The notes under the pieces: generated by a model
Told to the model about the DNA's origin: nothing
What the model saw: only the letters and a program-made list of their open reading frames with translations
The model's database searches: none
Assembly: GCA_040756055.1 (NCBI GenBank)
Contig: JBFLZR010000007.1
Location: forward strand, 93,766 to 157,765
Length of the DNA stretch: 64,000 bases
Direction: 5' to 3'
From: Candidatus Zixiibacteriota bacterium
GTDB taxonomy: Bacteria; Zixibacteria; MSB-5A5; GN15; FEB-12
Translations under genes and position numbers: made by a program
Part shown: positions 9,001 to 16,797 of the stretch, piece by piece
Position numbering within the stretch: the stretch's first letter is position 1
How the letters are laid out: every line of letters begins with the position of its first letter

Positions 9001-10969
9001 TGGCGAGTTGTATTACTATGACGCCGATGCTACCGGTTACCCGGCCCCGACCTGGTCAGGTGATGGTAACATCGATCCGGTTACCGGCGAGGTTTCCTTT
9101 ACGCCGACAGAACCCGGCGACTATATCCTTTCCATTACGGCTACCAACGCCTATGGCTCTGACACTCAGGGTTGGACGGTCACGGTCGCTGCTGGTCCCG
9201 AGGCTCCGGTTATCACCTCGACCCCGGTTACCACAGTTGGTATTTATGAACTTTATTCTTATAACGTCGATGCTACCGGTAATCCGGCCCCGACGTTCGC
9301 TCTGACGACCGCTCCGGCCGGCATGACCATTGATGCCGCCAGCGGCTTGATTTCGTGGACACCCGGAGCTCTTGGTGATTACGACGTAACCGTCGTCGCC
9401 AGCAACGGTGTGGATCCCGACGCTGTTCAGAGCTTCACGATCACGGTTTCGGGTGTGGCTCCGAGCTTCACCTCGACCCCGGTTACCTCCGGTACCTACG
9501 GCGTGGCTTACAGCTATGACGCTGATGCCGATGGTATCCCGGCTCCGACGTTCGCTCTGACGACCGCTCCGGCCGGTATGACCATTGACGCCGCGTCCGG
9601 TCTGGTTGCCTGGACCCCGGATGATGTTGGTGATTTCGGTGTAGTTATCGAAGCCTCCAACGCCTTCGGAACCGACGTCCAGAGCTTCACTATCGCAGTT
9701 GTCGGTATCGCTCCGGTGATCACGACGACTCCGCCCAGCGCAGGGGTGGTTGGCGAGCTGTATTACTATGATGCTGATGCTACCGGTTACCCGGCCCCGA
9801 CATGGTCCGGTGGAGACATAGACCCGGTCACCGGTGTCCTGCAATTTGTCCCGACCGTGCCCGGTGACTTTAGCATCACCATCACGGCCAGCAACGACTA
9901 CGGTTCTGACACCCAGAGTTGGAACCTCACCGTGGCCCCGGCTACCGAGGCTCCGGTTATCACCTCGACTCCTGTGACCAGCGCCGTTATATTTGACGCG
10001 TATGCTTACGATGTCGAGGCCACTGGCTATCCGACTCCGACGTTCGCTCTCTCAACCGCTCCGGCCGGCATGACTATCGATGCCGCCAGCGGCTTGATCG
10101 GGTGGACCCCGGACGCTCTGGGTGACTTCGACGTGATAGTCGTTGCCTCCAACGGTGTCGATCCCGACGCTGTTCAGTCGTTCACGATCACCGTTATCGG
10201 CATCGCTCCTGCATTTACTTCGATGCCGGTCACTGGTGTGACAGTTAACACGCTGTACAGCTACGATGCCGATGCCGATGGTTATCCGGCTCCGACGTTT
10301 GCCCTGATCACGGCCCCGGCCGGCATGACTATCGATGCCGCTACCGGCCTGCTCGAGTGGACCCCGGATGTTACAGGAACCTATGATGTCGAGATCGAAG
10401 CCACTAACGACTTTGGTGTCGCCACGCAGGCCTTCACCATCACGGTTCACGACGAGTTCCAGCCGGTCACATTCCTCGAGCACGATCCGCTCTTTATCAA
10501 CTCCGATATTATCGATCAGACTGTGGGAGTGATTCTGGCCGGATTCGATGTCTCGCAGGTCGATATATCATCGATACTGATCATGGGCATGGTGGTTCCG
10601 GAACACGATCCGCCTTACATGACCTCCTGGACCGGATATACCGAACCCGTTTTGTATATCCCGTTCTACACGAACCGTCTGTTGGCACACTACCGTCCTT
10701 ATAGGACCAGCATTCAGGATACCTACCTGGTGACCTTCCTGCTTCTGGATGGAACACCGGTTGAACTTCGTGGCGATATCAACATCGAAATCAACCCTGG
10801 CGACCTGAATGTCGATGGCATCGTGGACAACCAGGATATCGACCTGCTGGTCAACGTACTCTGGAACAACGGTCGCCGTGCCTCAGACTACGAAGCGCTT
10901 TATGATGTCGATGGTAACGGCAAGCTGGATCCGCTGGATCTGCGCGCCCTTATCAATATTGTGTACTAG
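6095..10969 (+). CDS. Giant Ig-like repeat (He_PIG) surface protein with N-terminal module and dockerin
   Basis: This gene encodes 1624 residues. A clear signal peptide (residues 1-22, ending in LGQ) follows a good ribosome-binding site. Residues about 24-198 form a module (ISLDHVDGLNASGEI, later GFGGAAGMYGTGLP and YPPAGRWVW) that is repeated only in the next gene. Fifteen He_PIG modules of about 83 residues follow; modules 10 and 13 are shorter variants with YYYDADATGYPAPTWSG. Then comes the shared C-terminal module (about 1455-1568, starting FQPVTFLEHDPLF) and a dockerin (1569-1624, loops DLNVDGIVDNQD and DVDGNGKLDPLD). The protein is inferred to be exported and to act as a long stalk or adhesin. 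It has its own promoter region and terminator, so it is probably monocistronic. Binding function cannot be read from the sequence. Confidence 0.93.
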   Translation: MRAFALTLIVALVLVLPGTILGQAISLDHVDGLNASGEIIPGEVVTFYIRLTNGPLAQSVISNGYRVYSPDGATWSPLVGTLNPIYPWDMDPFVMFPPYFDLGMYVNVFSNGLVSDTIGFGGAAGMYGTGLPANFDAVGYWITMGAVDIAHAGKTIVLDSAWYPPAGRWVWATVAENVAWDGPHTFPIHSDEPIGEAPVITSTPVTSATYGAAYTYDVEATGDPAPTFALTTAPAGMTIDAATGVISWTPDVVGDIDVVVEASNTEGTDTQAFTIAVAGIVPAFTSTPVTTGTYGVAYSYDANVSGYPAPTFALTTAPAGMIINGTTGLISWTPDVVGDVPVVVEASNVAGTAVQSFSISVAGIAPAFTSTPVTTGTYGVAYSYDADASGYPAPTFALTTAPAGMTIDAASGLVSWTPDVVGDVAVVLEASNAYGSDAQTFTITVGGIAPSITSLPCENAQYGVPYTCDVDADGYPAPTFALTTAPAGMTIDAASGLISWTPDLIGDVLVVVEASNGYGSDVQNFTIAVAGITPSFTSTPVLTGTYGVAYSYDANADGYPAPTFALTTAPAGMTVDAASGLVSWTPDDVGDFAVVIEAANAFGTDVQSFTITVTGIAPSFTSTAPLGGVVGELYTYDANADGYPAPTFALTTAPASMTIDAVSGLIGWTPAAAGDYDVVVEAANAFGSDVQSFTIGVVDAPEAPLITSTPVTGVTVNQLYTYDVEATGNPAPTFALTTAPAGMTINATSGLISWTPTMVGDYGVTVVASNDVEPDAVQSFTITVVGIAPSFTSTPVTSVAYGAAYSYDADADGIPAPTFALTTAPAGMTIDAVSGLIEWTADFAGDVDVVIEASNAFGSDVQSFKISVLGAAPSFTSTPITIGTYGVAYSYDADADGIPAPTFALTTAPAGMTIDAATGLVAWTPDDVGDFGVVIEASNAFGTDVQSFSIAVAGIAPVITTTPTTTGVVGELYYYDADATGYPAPTWSGDGNIDPVTGEVSFTPTEPGDYILSITATNAYGSDTQGWTVTVAAGPEAPVITSTPVTTVGIYELYSYNVDATGNPAPTFALTTAPAGMTIDAASGLISWTPGALGDYDVTVVASNGVDPDAVQSFTITVSGVAPSFTSTPVTSGTYGVAYSYDADADGIPAPTFALTTAPAGMTIDAASGLVAWTPDDVGDFGVVIEASNAFGTDVQSFTIAVVGIAPVITTTPPSAGVVGELYYYDADATGYPAPTWSGGDIDPVTGVLQFVPTVPGDFSITITASNDYGSDTQSWNLTVAPATEAPVITSTPVTSAVIFDAYAYDVEATGYPTPTFALSTAPAGMTIDAASGLIGWTPDALGDFDVIVVASNGVDPDAVQSFTITVIGIAPAFTSMPVTGVTVNTLYSYDADADGYPAPTFALITAPAGMTIDAATGLLEWTPDVTGTYDVEIEATNDFGVATQAFTITVHDEFQPVTFLEHDPLFINSDIIDQTVGVILAGFDVSQVDISSILIMGMVVPEHDPPYMTSWTGYTEPVLYIPFYTNRLLAHYRPYRTSIQDTYLVTFLLLDGTPVELRGDINIEINPGDLNVDGIVDNQDIDLLVNVLWNNGRRASDYEALYDVDGNGKLDPLDLRALINIVY

Positions 10970-11005
10970 CGCCTCGTAAGTGGCTGTCTGACAAAGCAGT
11001 CTAGC

Positions 11006-11042
11006 GCCCGCCCCGAACAAAACGGGGCGGGCCTTTCTTTTA
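11006..11042 (+). terminator. Intrinsic terminator after the second Ig-like gene
   Basis: A 10-bp stem (GCCCGCCCCG at 11006-11015 with CGGGGCGGGC at 11023-11032) is followed by a T-rich run. Confidence 0.9.
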
Positions 11043-11105
11043 CCGGCTATCTTTCCGGTCAGCTACAATTCTCCTGCCGACAGTCTTCGCGCCGGGGATT
11101 AATGG

Positions 11106-11134
11106 TTGACAAACCGCTCACTCGTGGTTATATT
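11106..11134 (+). promoter_or_regulatory. Sigma70-like promoter of the third Ig-like gene
   Basis: TTGACA (11106-11111), a 17-bp spacer and TATATT (11129-11134). The predicted start near 11141 leaves a leader of about 195 nt before the ATG at 11335. Confidence 0.8.
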
Positions 11135-11138
11135 TACC

Positions 11139-11334
11139 CAGTACGTCAACCCTCACCTCTGGCGTACTGCTATTACTGATTAAGTTACATCGCGTAAAAC
11201 CCCGGGGAGCGGGAACAGGTTCAAGAGGACTTCATTTGTTTTGCTTGCCCTCCGGGAGTAACGCAGCAAGTTAGAGTTTGAGAGATACCAATTACAACCC
11301 ATTCAACTTTTCAACACTTTGTGAGGGAGTAACT
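11139..11334 (+). other. Long leader with 5' hairpin
   Basis: The leader begins with a 9-bp hairpin: CAGTACGTC at 11139-11147 pairs with GGCGTACTG at 11161-11169 (one G-T pair). Further down is a GC-rich stretch with the self-complementary CCCCGGGG (about 11201-11208) and a partly matching CTCCGGGAG (about 11251-11259). The region ends in a strong ribosome-binding site (GAGGGAGTAACT). No known riboswitch consensus was recognised. Confidence 0.45.
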
Positions 11335-13422
11335 ATGAGACTAACAGCAGTCTTGCTCAGCGTTGGTCTGATACTGTTCTCATTCGGCACTGTTTTGGGT
11401 CAGTCGATTACCATCGACCATGTCGACGGCCTCAATGCCTCGGGTGAGATCGAACAGGGAGCTACGCTTACCGTTTACATGCGCCTGACAGGCGATGCTA
11501 ATGCGCATTATGTCATATCGAACGGCTTCCGTGTCTACGGTAACGATCTGAACTGGGGCTCACTCAGCGGTAAGCTGAATCCCGCCTACAAGTGGGATCT
11601 GAGCTTCGGTTTCCCGTGCTTTTTTGACCTCGGAATGTACATCAACGTATTCTCCACCGGATCGGTCGCTGACACCATCGGTTTCGGTGGTGCAGCCGGT
11701 ATGTTTGGTACCGGACTTCCGGCCGGATTTGATGATATTGGGTACTGGATCAACCTCGGACCGGTGACCGGCGGCGGCGATTTCCTCTATATCGACTCGT
11801 CGTTCTACCCGCCGGCTGGCCGCTGGGTATGGGATATCGTCGGTGAAAACGTTGCCTGGGGCGGCCCGTATGCTTTCCCGATGGCCATAGAGTGCGAACC
11901 CGCTGTGTTCACCTCGACCCCGATCACCGAGGGCGAAGTCGGCACGGAGTATGTCTATGACGTCAACGCCACAGGTAACCCGGCTCCGGAATTCTCTCTG
12001 ACCGTGTTCCCGGAAGGTATGGCTATTGACCCGATGACCGGCGTCATTACTTTCACACCTACCGCCGCCGGCGACTACGCCGTAACAGTTGTGGCCAGCA
12101 ACGCCTGCAGTGCGCCCACTCAGGAATTTGTCATCCACGTTCCCGAACCGCCAGTGGCCCCCGTGATTACATCCACTCCGATTCCTAATGGCGTGGTCAA
12201 TTCGGTATACACCTACGATGTCAACGCTACCGGCAACCCGGTCCCGACATATGCCCTGACGGTCTTCCCGGACGGCATGGTGATCGTTGCTGAAACCGGC
12301 GCTATTACCTGGACTCCCACCGCCACCGGTGACTATGACGTAACAGTTGTGGCCTCCAACGGTGTCGTGCCGGACGCTGTCCAGAGTTTCGTTATTACCG
12401 TCACTCCGGAACTCGTTTCGCCGACTATCGTAACCACTCCCGTGACCGATGGTCAGGTCGGCGAGGCTTATTACTATGACGTCGACGCTACCGGATATCC
12501 GGAACCGACCTTCACTCTCACCACCGCTCCGGGCGGGATGACCATCGACGGGTTCACCGGTGAAATTAACTGGACTCCGACTGCCGCTGGTGATTTCAGT
12601 GTTACCGTGCGCGCCGCCAACGGTGTGTCTCCGGCCGCTACCCAGAGCTTCGTCATCGCCGTGGTCCCGGCTTTCGCCGCCCCGGTGATTACTTCGACTC
12701 CCGTTCTCGAGGGCGCCGAGGGTGACCCGTACTACTACGATGTCAACGCTACCGGCTACCCGGCTGCGACCTTCACCCTGACCGTCTTCCCGGATGGCAT
12801 GACCATCAATGAAGCTACCGGCGAAATCAACTGGACTCCCACCGTTTTGGGTGACTATGACGTAACAGTTGTGGCCGCCAACGGTATCGAGCCCGATGCG
12901 GTCCAGAGCTTCGTGATCAGCGTGGCCGAGGGCTGTCCGGTAGTCATTACCTATCTCGAGCAGGATCCGATCATCCTCAAAGACCTGGCCGACAGAGTCC
13001 TCCGCGTCTACGTCGAGTGCGAAGATAACGCGCACGTCGATCTGAACACCGTGGTGGTACAGGGCAAAATTCCGCCGTATACCGCCGCCCGCATCGAGGG
13101 CGACCTCCTCGTGACCGATGTCTTTATTTTCCGCTTCCTCGCCGCCTGGAGACCGATTGCGGCCGATATCCAGTCACAGTACACGGTTGCCTACAACATG
13201 CTTGACGGCACGTTCGTGGAACTCTCCGGTGAGATGAACCTCCAGGTTTATCCCGGCGACCTGAATTTCGATGGCATTGAAGATGTTAACGATATCACTT
13301 TCCTGGTCGACTACATGTTCAGGGGCGGCGACGAACCGATGTTGCCGGAAGCTCTGGATGTGAACCGCGACGGTTACAACGATATCAGAGACCTTCGCGC
13401 TATCGTGGAAATCGTATACTAA
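11335..13422 (+). CDS. Ig-like repeat surface protein, short member, with dockerin
   Basis: I chose the ATG at 11335 because it follows GAGGGAGTAACT and starts a clean signal peptide (MRLTAVLLSVGLILFSFG, cut near LGQ). An upstream in-frame TTG at 11278 has no such support. The 695-residue protein is a short version of its upstream neighbour: N-terminal module (about 24-190, with HVDGLNASGEI, GFGGAAGMFGTGLP and YPPAGRWVW), four He_PIG modules, the shared C-terminal module (about 537-640, ITYLEQDPIILKDL to NLQVYP) and a dockerin with loops DLNFDGIEDVND and DVNRDGYNDIRD. Codon usage here favours C-ending codons more than in the two larger genes, suggesting it is not a recent copy of them. It is inferred to be exported; role unknown. 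Confidence 0.92.
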   Translation: MRLTAVLLSVGLILFSFGTVLGQSITIDHVDGLNASGEIEQGATLTVYMRLTGDANAHYVISNGFRVYGNDLNWGSLSGKLNPAYKWDLSFGFPCFFDLGMYINVFSTGSVADTIGFGGAAGMFGTGLPAGFDDIGYWINLGPVTGGGDFLYIDSSFYPPAGRWVWDIVGENVAWGGPYAFPMAIECEPAVFTSTPITEGEVGTEYVYDVNATGNPAPEFSLTVFPEGMAIDPMTGVITFTPTAAGDYAVTVVASNACSAPTQEFVIHVPEPPVAPVITSTPIPNGVVNSVYTYDVNATGNPVPTYALTVFPDGMVIVAETGAITWTPTATGDYDVTVVASNGVVPDAVQSFVITVTPELVSPTIVTTPVTDGQVGEAYYYDVDATGYPEPTFTLTTAPGGMTIDGFTGEINWTPTAAGDFSVTVRAANGVSPAATQSFVIAVVPAFAAPVITSTPVLEGAEGDPYYYDVNATGYPAATFTLTVFPDGMTINEATGEINWTPTVLGDYDVTVVAANGIEPDAVQSFVISVAEGCPVVITYLEQDPIILKDLADRVLRVYVECEDNAHVDLNTVVVQGKIPPYTAARIEGDLLVTDVFIFRFLAAWRPIAADIQSQYTVAYNMLDGTFVELSGEMNLQVYPGDLNFDGIEDVNDITFLVDYMFRGGDEPMLPEALDVNRDGYNDIRDLRAIVEIVY

Positions 13423-13460
13423 GTAGTCTTCTGACTATCCGAGTATAATTACTCTCGAAA

Positions 13461-13492
13461 AAACCCGCCCTCGAAATGGGCGGGTTTTTTTT
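13461..13492 (+). terminator. Intrinsic terminator
   Basis: A 10-bp stem (AAACCCGCCC at 13461-13470 with GGGCGGGTTT at 13478-13487) runs into a T tract. Confidence 0.92.
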
Positions 13493-13528
13493 AACCTCGA
13501 CGCGCAAATTGCCGATACAAGACTACAG

Positions 13529-13557
13529 TTGACAATATTGTCTATTTTAGGTATATT
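13529..13557 (+). promoter_or_regulatory. Sigma70-like promoter of the triple-module gene
   Basis: TTGACA (13529-13534), a 17-bp spacer and TATATT (13552-13557): the same hexamers and spacing as the promoter at 11106. Confidence 0.82.
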
Positions 13558-13628
13558 CGGGTTATCCAAACGCCGCCCGTTCACCCGGCAAACAGCGGCG
13601 ATCCATAAATATCTCGGTGGAGGGTATG

Positions 13629-15260
13629 ATGAAAATAAAGCCAAGACTTATCCTGACCGCTCTCGGGTTGCTCCTTGCCGTTTCCGTTTTCGGCGAGGGT
13701 GAGCAATACCAGACTCGCGAAGAACCAAACACTCACCAGCACAAATATTCGAACCTTCAGACCTATCTTGAAGACGACCCAATCAGACTCGTCGACCTTG
13801 AGGACCGGATTCTGAAAGTCTACGTGCGCGGGGGAGACCTCGATGTCCGCGACATCGATCTCAGCACGGTGCTCGTTCAGGGGAAAATACCTCCCTATAC
13901 TGCGGCAAGAATCGAAGGCAACCAACTCGTAACCGATGTTTTCATTTTTCGCTTTCTGGCCGCCTGGCGTCCAATTTGCGAGGATATACAAGGAACCTAT
14001 TCCATATCATTCGATCTGAAAAACGAAGAACACATTACCCTCTACGGCGAGTTGCATCTCGATTACGTTCAGGGAGACGTTAATCTCGATGGTCTGGTGA
14101 ACGGGGACGATATCGCCTTCTTCGAAGACTATCTGTACAACAGTGGACCCGGGTCGATGCTGGAAGAAGCCCTAAATGTCAACTGCGACAGATATCTAAA
14201 CCTGGACGACCTCGAACTTCTCAAGCAGCTCGTCGCGGAGGCAGAGGAGTCCGAACCCAACCGCGAGAAACAAGGCTACGGCGACCCGCCAACCTACCTT
14301 GAACAGAACCCGATCGTCCTCAAAGACCTCACAGACAGGATCCTCAGGGTCTACGTGCGTGGCACCAATTTCGACATTCACGATATCGACCTCAGCACAG
14401 TTGTAACACAGGGGAAAATCCCGCCATATACCGAAGCCCGCATCGAGGGCGACCGAATGGTCACGGATGTTTTCATATTTCGTTTTCTGAGCGCCTGGCG
14501 ACCTATCGAAGATGATGTCCACAGTCGCTACACGGTCGAGTTTGATCTCAATTCGGGCGAGCATATTGTGCTTGATGGTACGGTGAACGTAAAGATTTAT
14601 CCGGGCGATTTGAATTTCGAAGAAGACGATTGTGAGATGTTATTTATGCTTTTGGAACTCGCCGAGCAGGGCGTTATCGACATAGATGTTGAAGAGCTGG
14701 AACGCATGCTCGAAGAGGCCGGTTGCTACGAAGAGGAAGAACCGCCGTATCGCCGCCGCGACCGCGATGGCAAGCCGTTTACCTATCTTGAAGAAGATCC
14801 TGTCACTCTGGTCAACCTGCCGGAGAAACTCCTCAAAGTGTATGTCCGCCGCGCGGATTATGCTCTTAAGGATATAGTACTGGAATCAGTGCTAATTAAC
14901 GGGAAAATTCCTCCACATACAGAGGCGTGGATTGAGGAAGACCGCCTGATAACAGATGTCCTCTTGATGCGCTTCATGACTTTCTGCCGGCCAATAGAAC
15001 AGGATGTCCACGCCGGCTACAGCGTCTCTTTCGATCTTACCAACGGAGAGCATGTTGACTTGTACGGTGAGGTCAACATAGAATATATAGAGGGAGATCT
15101 GAACCTCGATGGTACAGTCAATATAGAAGATATTGTCTTTATAATTGACTACCTTCACCACTCCGGACCGTCATGTGTCCTTGAGGAAATGCTCGATGTG
15201 GACAATGATGGCATTATCTGTGATAGGGATATACTTGCAGTGACTCAGATTGTCTACTAG
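13629..15260 (+). CDS. Exported protein with three copies of the shared C-terminal module and dockerins
   Basis: The ATG at 13629 is preferred because GGAGGG lies about 5 bases upstream; GTG at 13617 and ATG at 13626 are alternatives. The 543-residue protein has a signal peptide (MKIKPRLILTALGLLLAVSVFG) and no Ig modules. It has three copies of the module that ends the three preceding proteins, starting near residues 45, 221 and 385. Each copy reads TYLExxPxxL, a VYVRG-like strand, GKIPPYT or GKIPPHT, a TDVFIFRFL or TDVLLMRFM block and a RPI motif. Copies 1 and 3 are followed by a dockerin. After copy 2 the dockerin has decayed into an acidic, Glu-rich segment. The gene may encode a small scaffold or competitor for whatever the module binds; that is inference. 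It has its own promoter and terminator. Confidence 0.88.
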   Translation: MKIKPRLILTALGLLLAVSVFGEGEQYQTREEPNTHQHKYSNLQTYLEDDPIRLVDLEDRILKVYVRGGDLDVRDIDLSTVLVQGKIPPYTAARIEGNQLVTDVFIFRFLAAWRPICEDIQGTYSISFDLKNEEHITLYGELHLDYVQGDVNLDGLVNGDDIAFFEDYLYNSGPGSMLEEALNVNCDRYLNLDDLELLKQLVAEAEESEPNREKQGYGDPPTYLEQNPIVLKDLTDRILRVYVRGTNFDIHDIDLSTVVTQGKIPPYTEARIEGDRMVTDVFIFRFLSAWRPIEDDVHSRYTVEFDLNSGEHIVLDGTVNVKIYPGDLNFEEDDCEMLFMLLELAEQGVIDIDVEELERMLEEAGCYEEEEPPYRRRDRDGKPFTYLEEDPVTLVNLPEKLLKVYVRRADYALKDIVLESVLINGKIPPHTEAWIEEDRLITDVLLMRFMTFCRPIEQDVHAGYSVSFDLTNGEHVDLYGEVNIEYIEGDLNLDGTVNIEDIVFIIDYLHHSGPSCVLEEMLDVDNDGIICDRDILAVTQIVY

Positions 15261-15292
15261 ATCCTTGCCAGCAGCTTTGAATTCGACTACGC

Positions 15293-15326
15293 AGCCCGCC
15301 TTACAACAGAAGGCGGGCTTTGTTTA
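15293..15326 (+). terminator. Intrinsic terminator
   Basis: Stem AGCCCGCCTT (15293-15302) with AAGGCGGGCT (15310-15319), followed by TTGTTT. It separates the surface-protein array from tilS. Confidence 0.85.
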
Positions 15327-15375
15327 TGCCTCTCACCGCGAAATCCAACAAAATCAATCCAACCAACGATTTTAC

Positions 15376-15403
15376 TCGACGCGCGACCGCAAGTTGCTAT
15401 CTT
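15376..15403 (+). promoter_or_regulatory. Possible leaderless promoter of tilS
   Basis: TCGACG (15376-15381), a 16-bp spacer and TATCTT (15398-15403). The ATG begins 6 bases after the -10 hexamer and no ribosome-binding site is visible, so the transcript may start at or next to the start codon. The -35 match is weak. Confidence 0.45.
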
Positions 15404-15408
15404 AAAGC

Positions 15409-16797
15409 ATGACCTTCGCACACAAAGTAATCGAGACTATCGCCAGACACAGTCTGCTCGCTGAAGGCGACTCCGTGCTCGTGGCCCTCTCCGGCGGCCC
15501 GGACTCAGTGGCGCTGCTGCACATTCTCCATCAACTGGGCAAGAAACAGAAACTCAAGCTATACGCGATATATATCAATCACAATATCCGCAAGAAAGCC
15601 GCCAAAGAAGAAGAGCGGTTCTGCCGGGAGCTTTGCTCCAGACTCGATATCGAGCTATTTATCGTGTCCGAAGACATCCCGGCGCTCGCCAAATATTTGG
15701 GTAAAGGGGTCGAGGAGACCGGACGAGATTTCCGCTACGCTACCTTCGAAAATCTGGCCAAAGAAAACAAAATCGATAAAATCGCCCTTGGCCATCACGC
15801 CGACGACCGAGTGGAAACCGTTCTCTTCAGAATAATCAGAGGCACCGGCAAAACCGGTTTGGCCGGAATCCCGGTGAAACGCGACAGGGTTATCAGACCT
15901 CTGTATGAATTGACCAAGCAGGAGATACTCGATTATCTCAAAGAAAACAAACAGTCCTATTGTCTCGATGAATCCAATCGAAGCATCGAGTATGATCGAA
16001 ATTACATTCGCAACAAACTCCTCGTTGATATAAGGCACAACCTGAATCCCCAAATTGATAAGGCGCTGCTCACTCTCTCGGAAATCTCCGCCGAAGAGGA
16101 GAGTTTCCTTCAGGCCTTGGTGAAGCGCCGGACCGCTAGACTAATTCGCCGCACACCGGGCGACAAAATAGAGCTTGATTTAAGAGCATATAACACTTAT
16201 GATAAATGGTTCCGGCGGCGATTGCTAAGGCATTGTCTTACAGTGCTTTCCGGCGGCGAATCTGGATTTGACCGGATTGTTGTGGACCGACTCGATGATT
16301 TCTGCCGCCTGCGCGGAAAGAGCCTGTCGCTGCCTGATGGATTTCAGGCCGTGACAACTGACAATAAGCTTGTCCTTTACCGCCGCCATACCGATAGTTA
16401 TGATGTAGCCTTGAGCCCCGGTAAGACCAGCCAACTGACAACCTTGCGGCTCAATTTCCGTATGTCGGTATTAGATGCCGGCAAGGCCACGCTGAGTCGA
16501 AAGAGGCGTGCTGATAAGGTCTATCTGGCTCTTGAGAAGGTCACGCCGCCGATGGTTGTGCGAAATGTCAGGCCGGGAGACAAATTCCGACCCCTCGGTC
16601 TGAAAGGGACCAAAAAAGTCGGCGACTATTTGACAGACAGAAAAATCCACCGCGTTTTCAGAGATGAGATACCGGTGGTGTGCGATAAGAAGGGAATAGT
16701 GTGGTTGGTCGGTTTTGAGATTGCCGACCGGGTAAAAATTGAAAGCTCATCCGGAAAGGTTCTGAAAATTGAGTGCATTAAGCGATCAAAATCTTGA
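15409..16797 (+). CDS. tilS: tRNA(Ile)-lysidine synthase
   Basis: TilS attaches lysine to C34 of the tRNA(Ile) with CAU anticodon, using ATP, so that the tRNA reads AUA codons. The 462-residue protein has the N-type ATP pyrophosphatase P-loop SGGPDS near residue 28, followed by the conserved HNIRKKAAKEE segment, LGHHADDRVET and RGTGKTGLAGI. The C-terminal part (about 370-460) carries the TilS C-domain pattern VRPGDKFRPLGLKGTKKVGDYL. Length is normal for the family. The 3' end overlaps hpt by 29 bases, the classic tilS-hpt-ftsH arrangement. Confidence 0.97.
   Translation: MTFAHKVIETIARHSLLAEGDSVLVALSGGPDSVALLHILHQLGKKQKLKLYAIYINHNIRKKAAKEEERFCRELCSRLDIELFIVSEDIPALAKYLGKGVEETGRDFRYATFENLAKENKIDKIALGHHADDRVETVLFRIIRGTGKTGLAGIPVKRDRVIRPLYELTKQEILDYLKENKQSYCLDESNRSIEYDRNYIRNKLLVDIRHNLNPQIDKALLTLSEISAEEESFLQALVKRRTARLIRRTPGDKIELDLRAYNTYDKWFRRRLLRHCLTVLSGGESGFDRIVVDRLDDFCRLRGKSLSLPDGFQAVTTDNKLVLYRRHTDSYDVALSPGKTSQLTTLRLNFRMSVLDAGKATLSRKRRADKVYLALEKVTPPMVVRNVRPGDKFRPLGLKGTKKVGDYLTDRKIHRVFRDEIPVVCDKKGIVWLVGFEIADRVKIESSSGKVLKIECIKRSKS

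Noticed and set aside
5955-11225. GGTTCAAGAGG shared upstream of two surface genes
   Set aside because: Only 11 bases, at different distances from the promoters; too little to call a regulatory site on its own.
11560-13035. 491-codon open frame on the minus strand
   Set aside because: Antisense shadow of the third Ig-like gene, which has promoter, signal peptide and domains.
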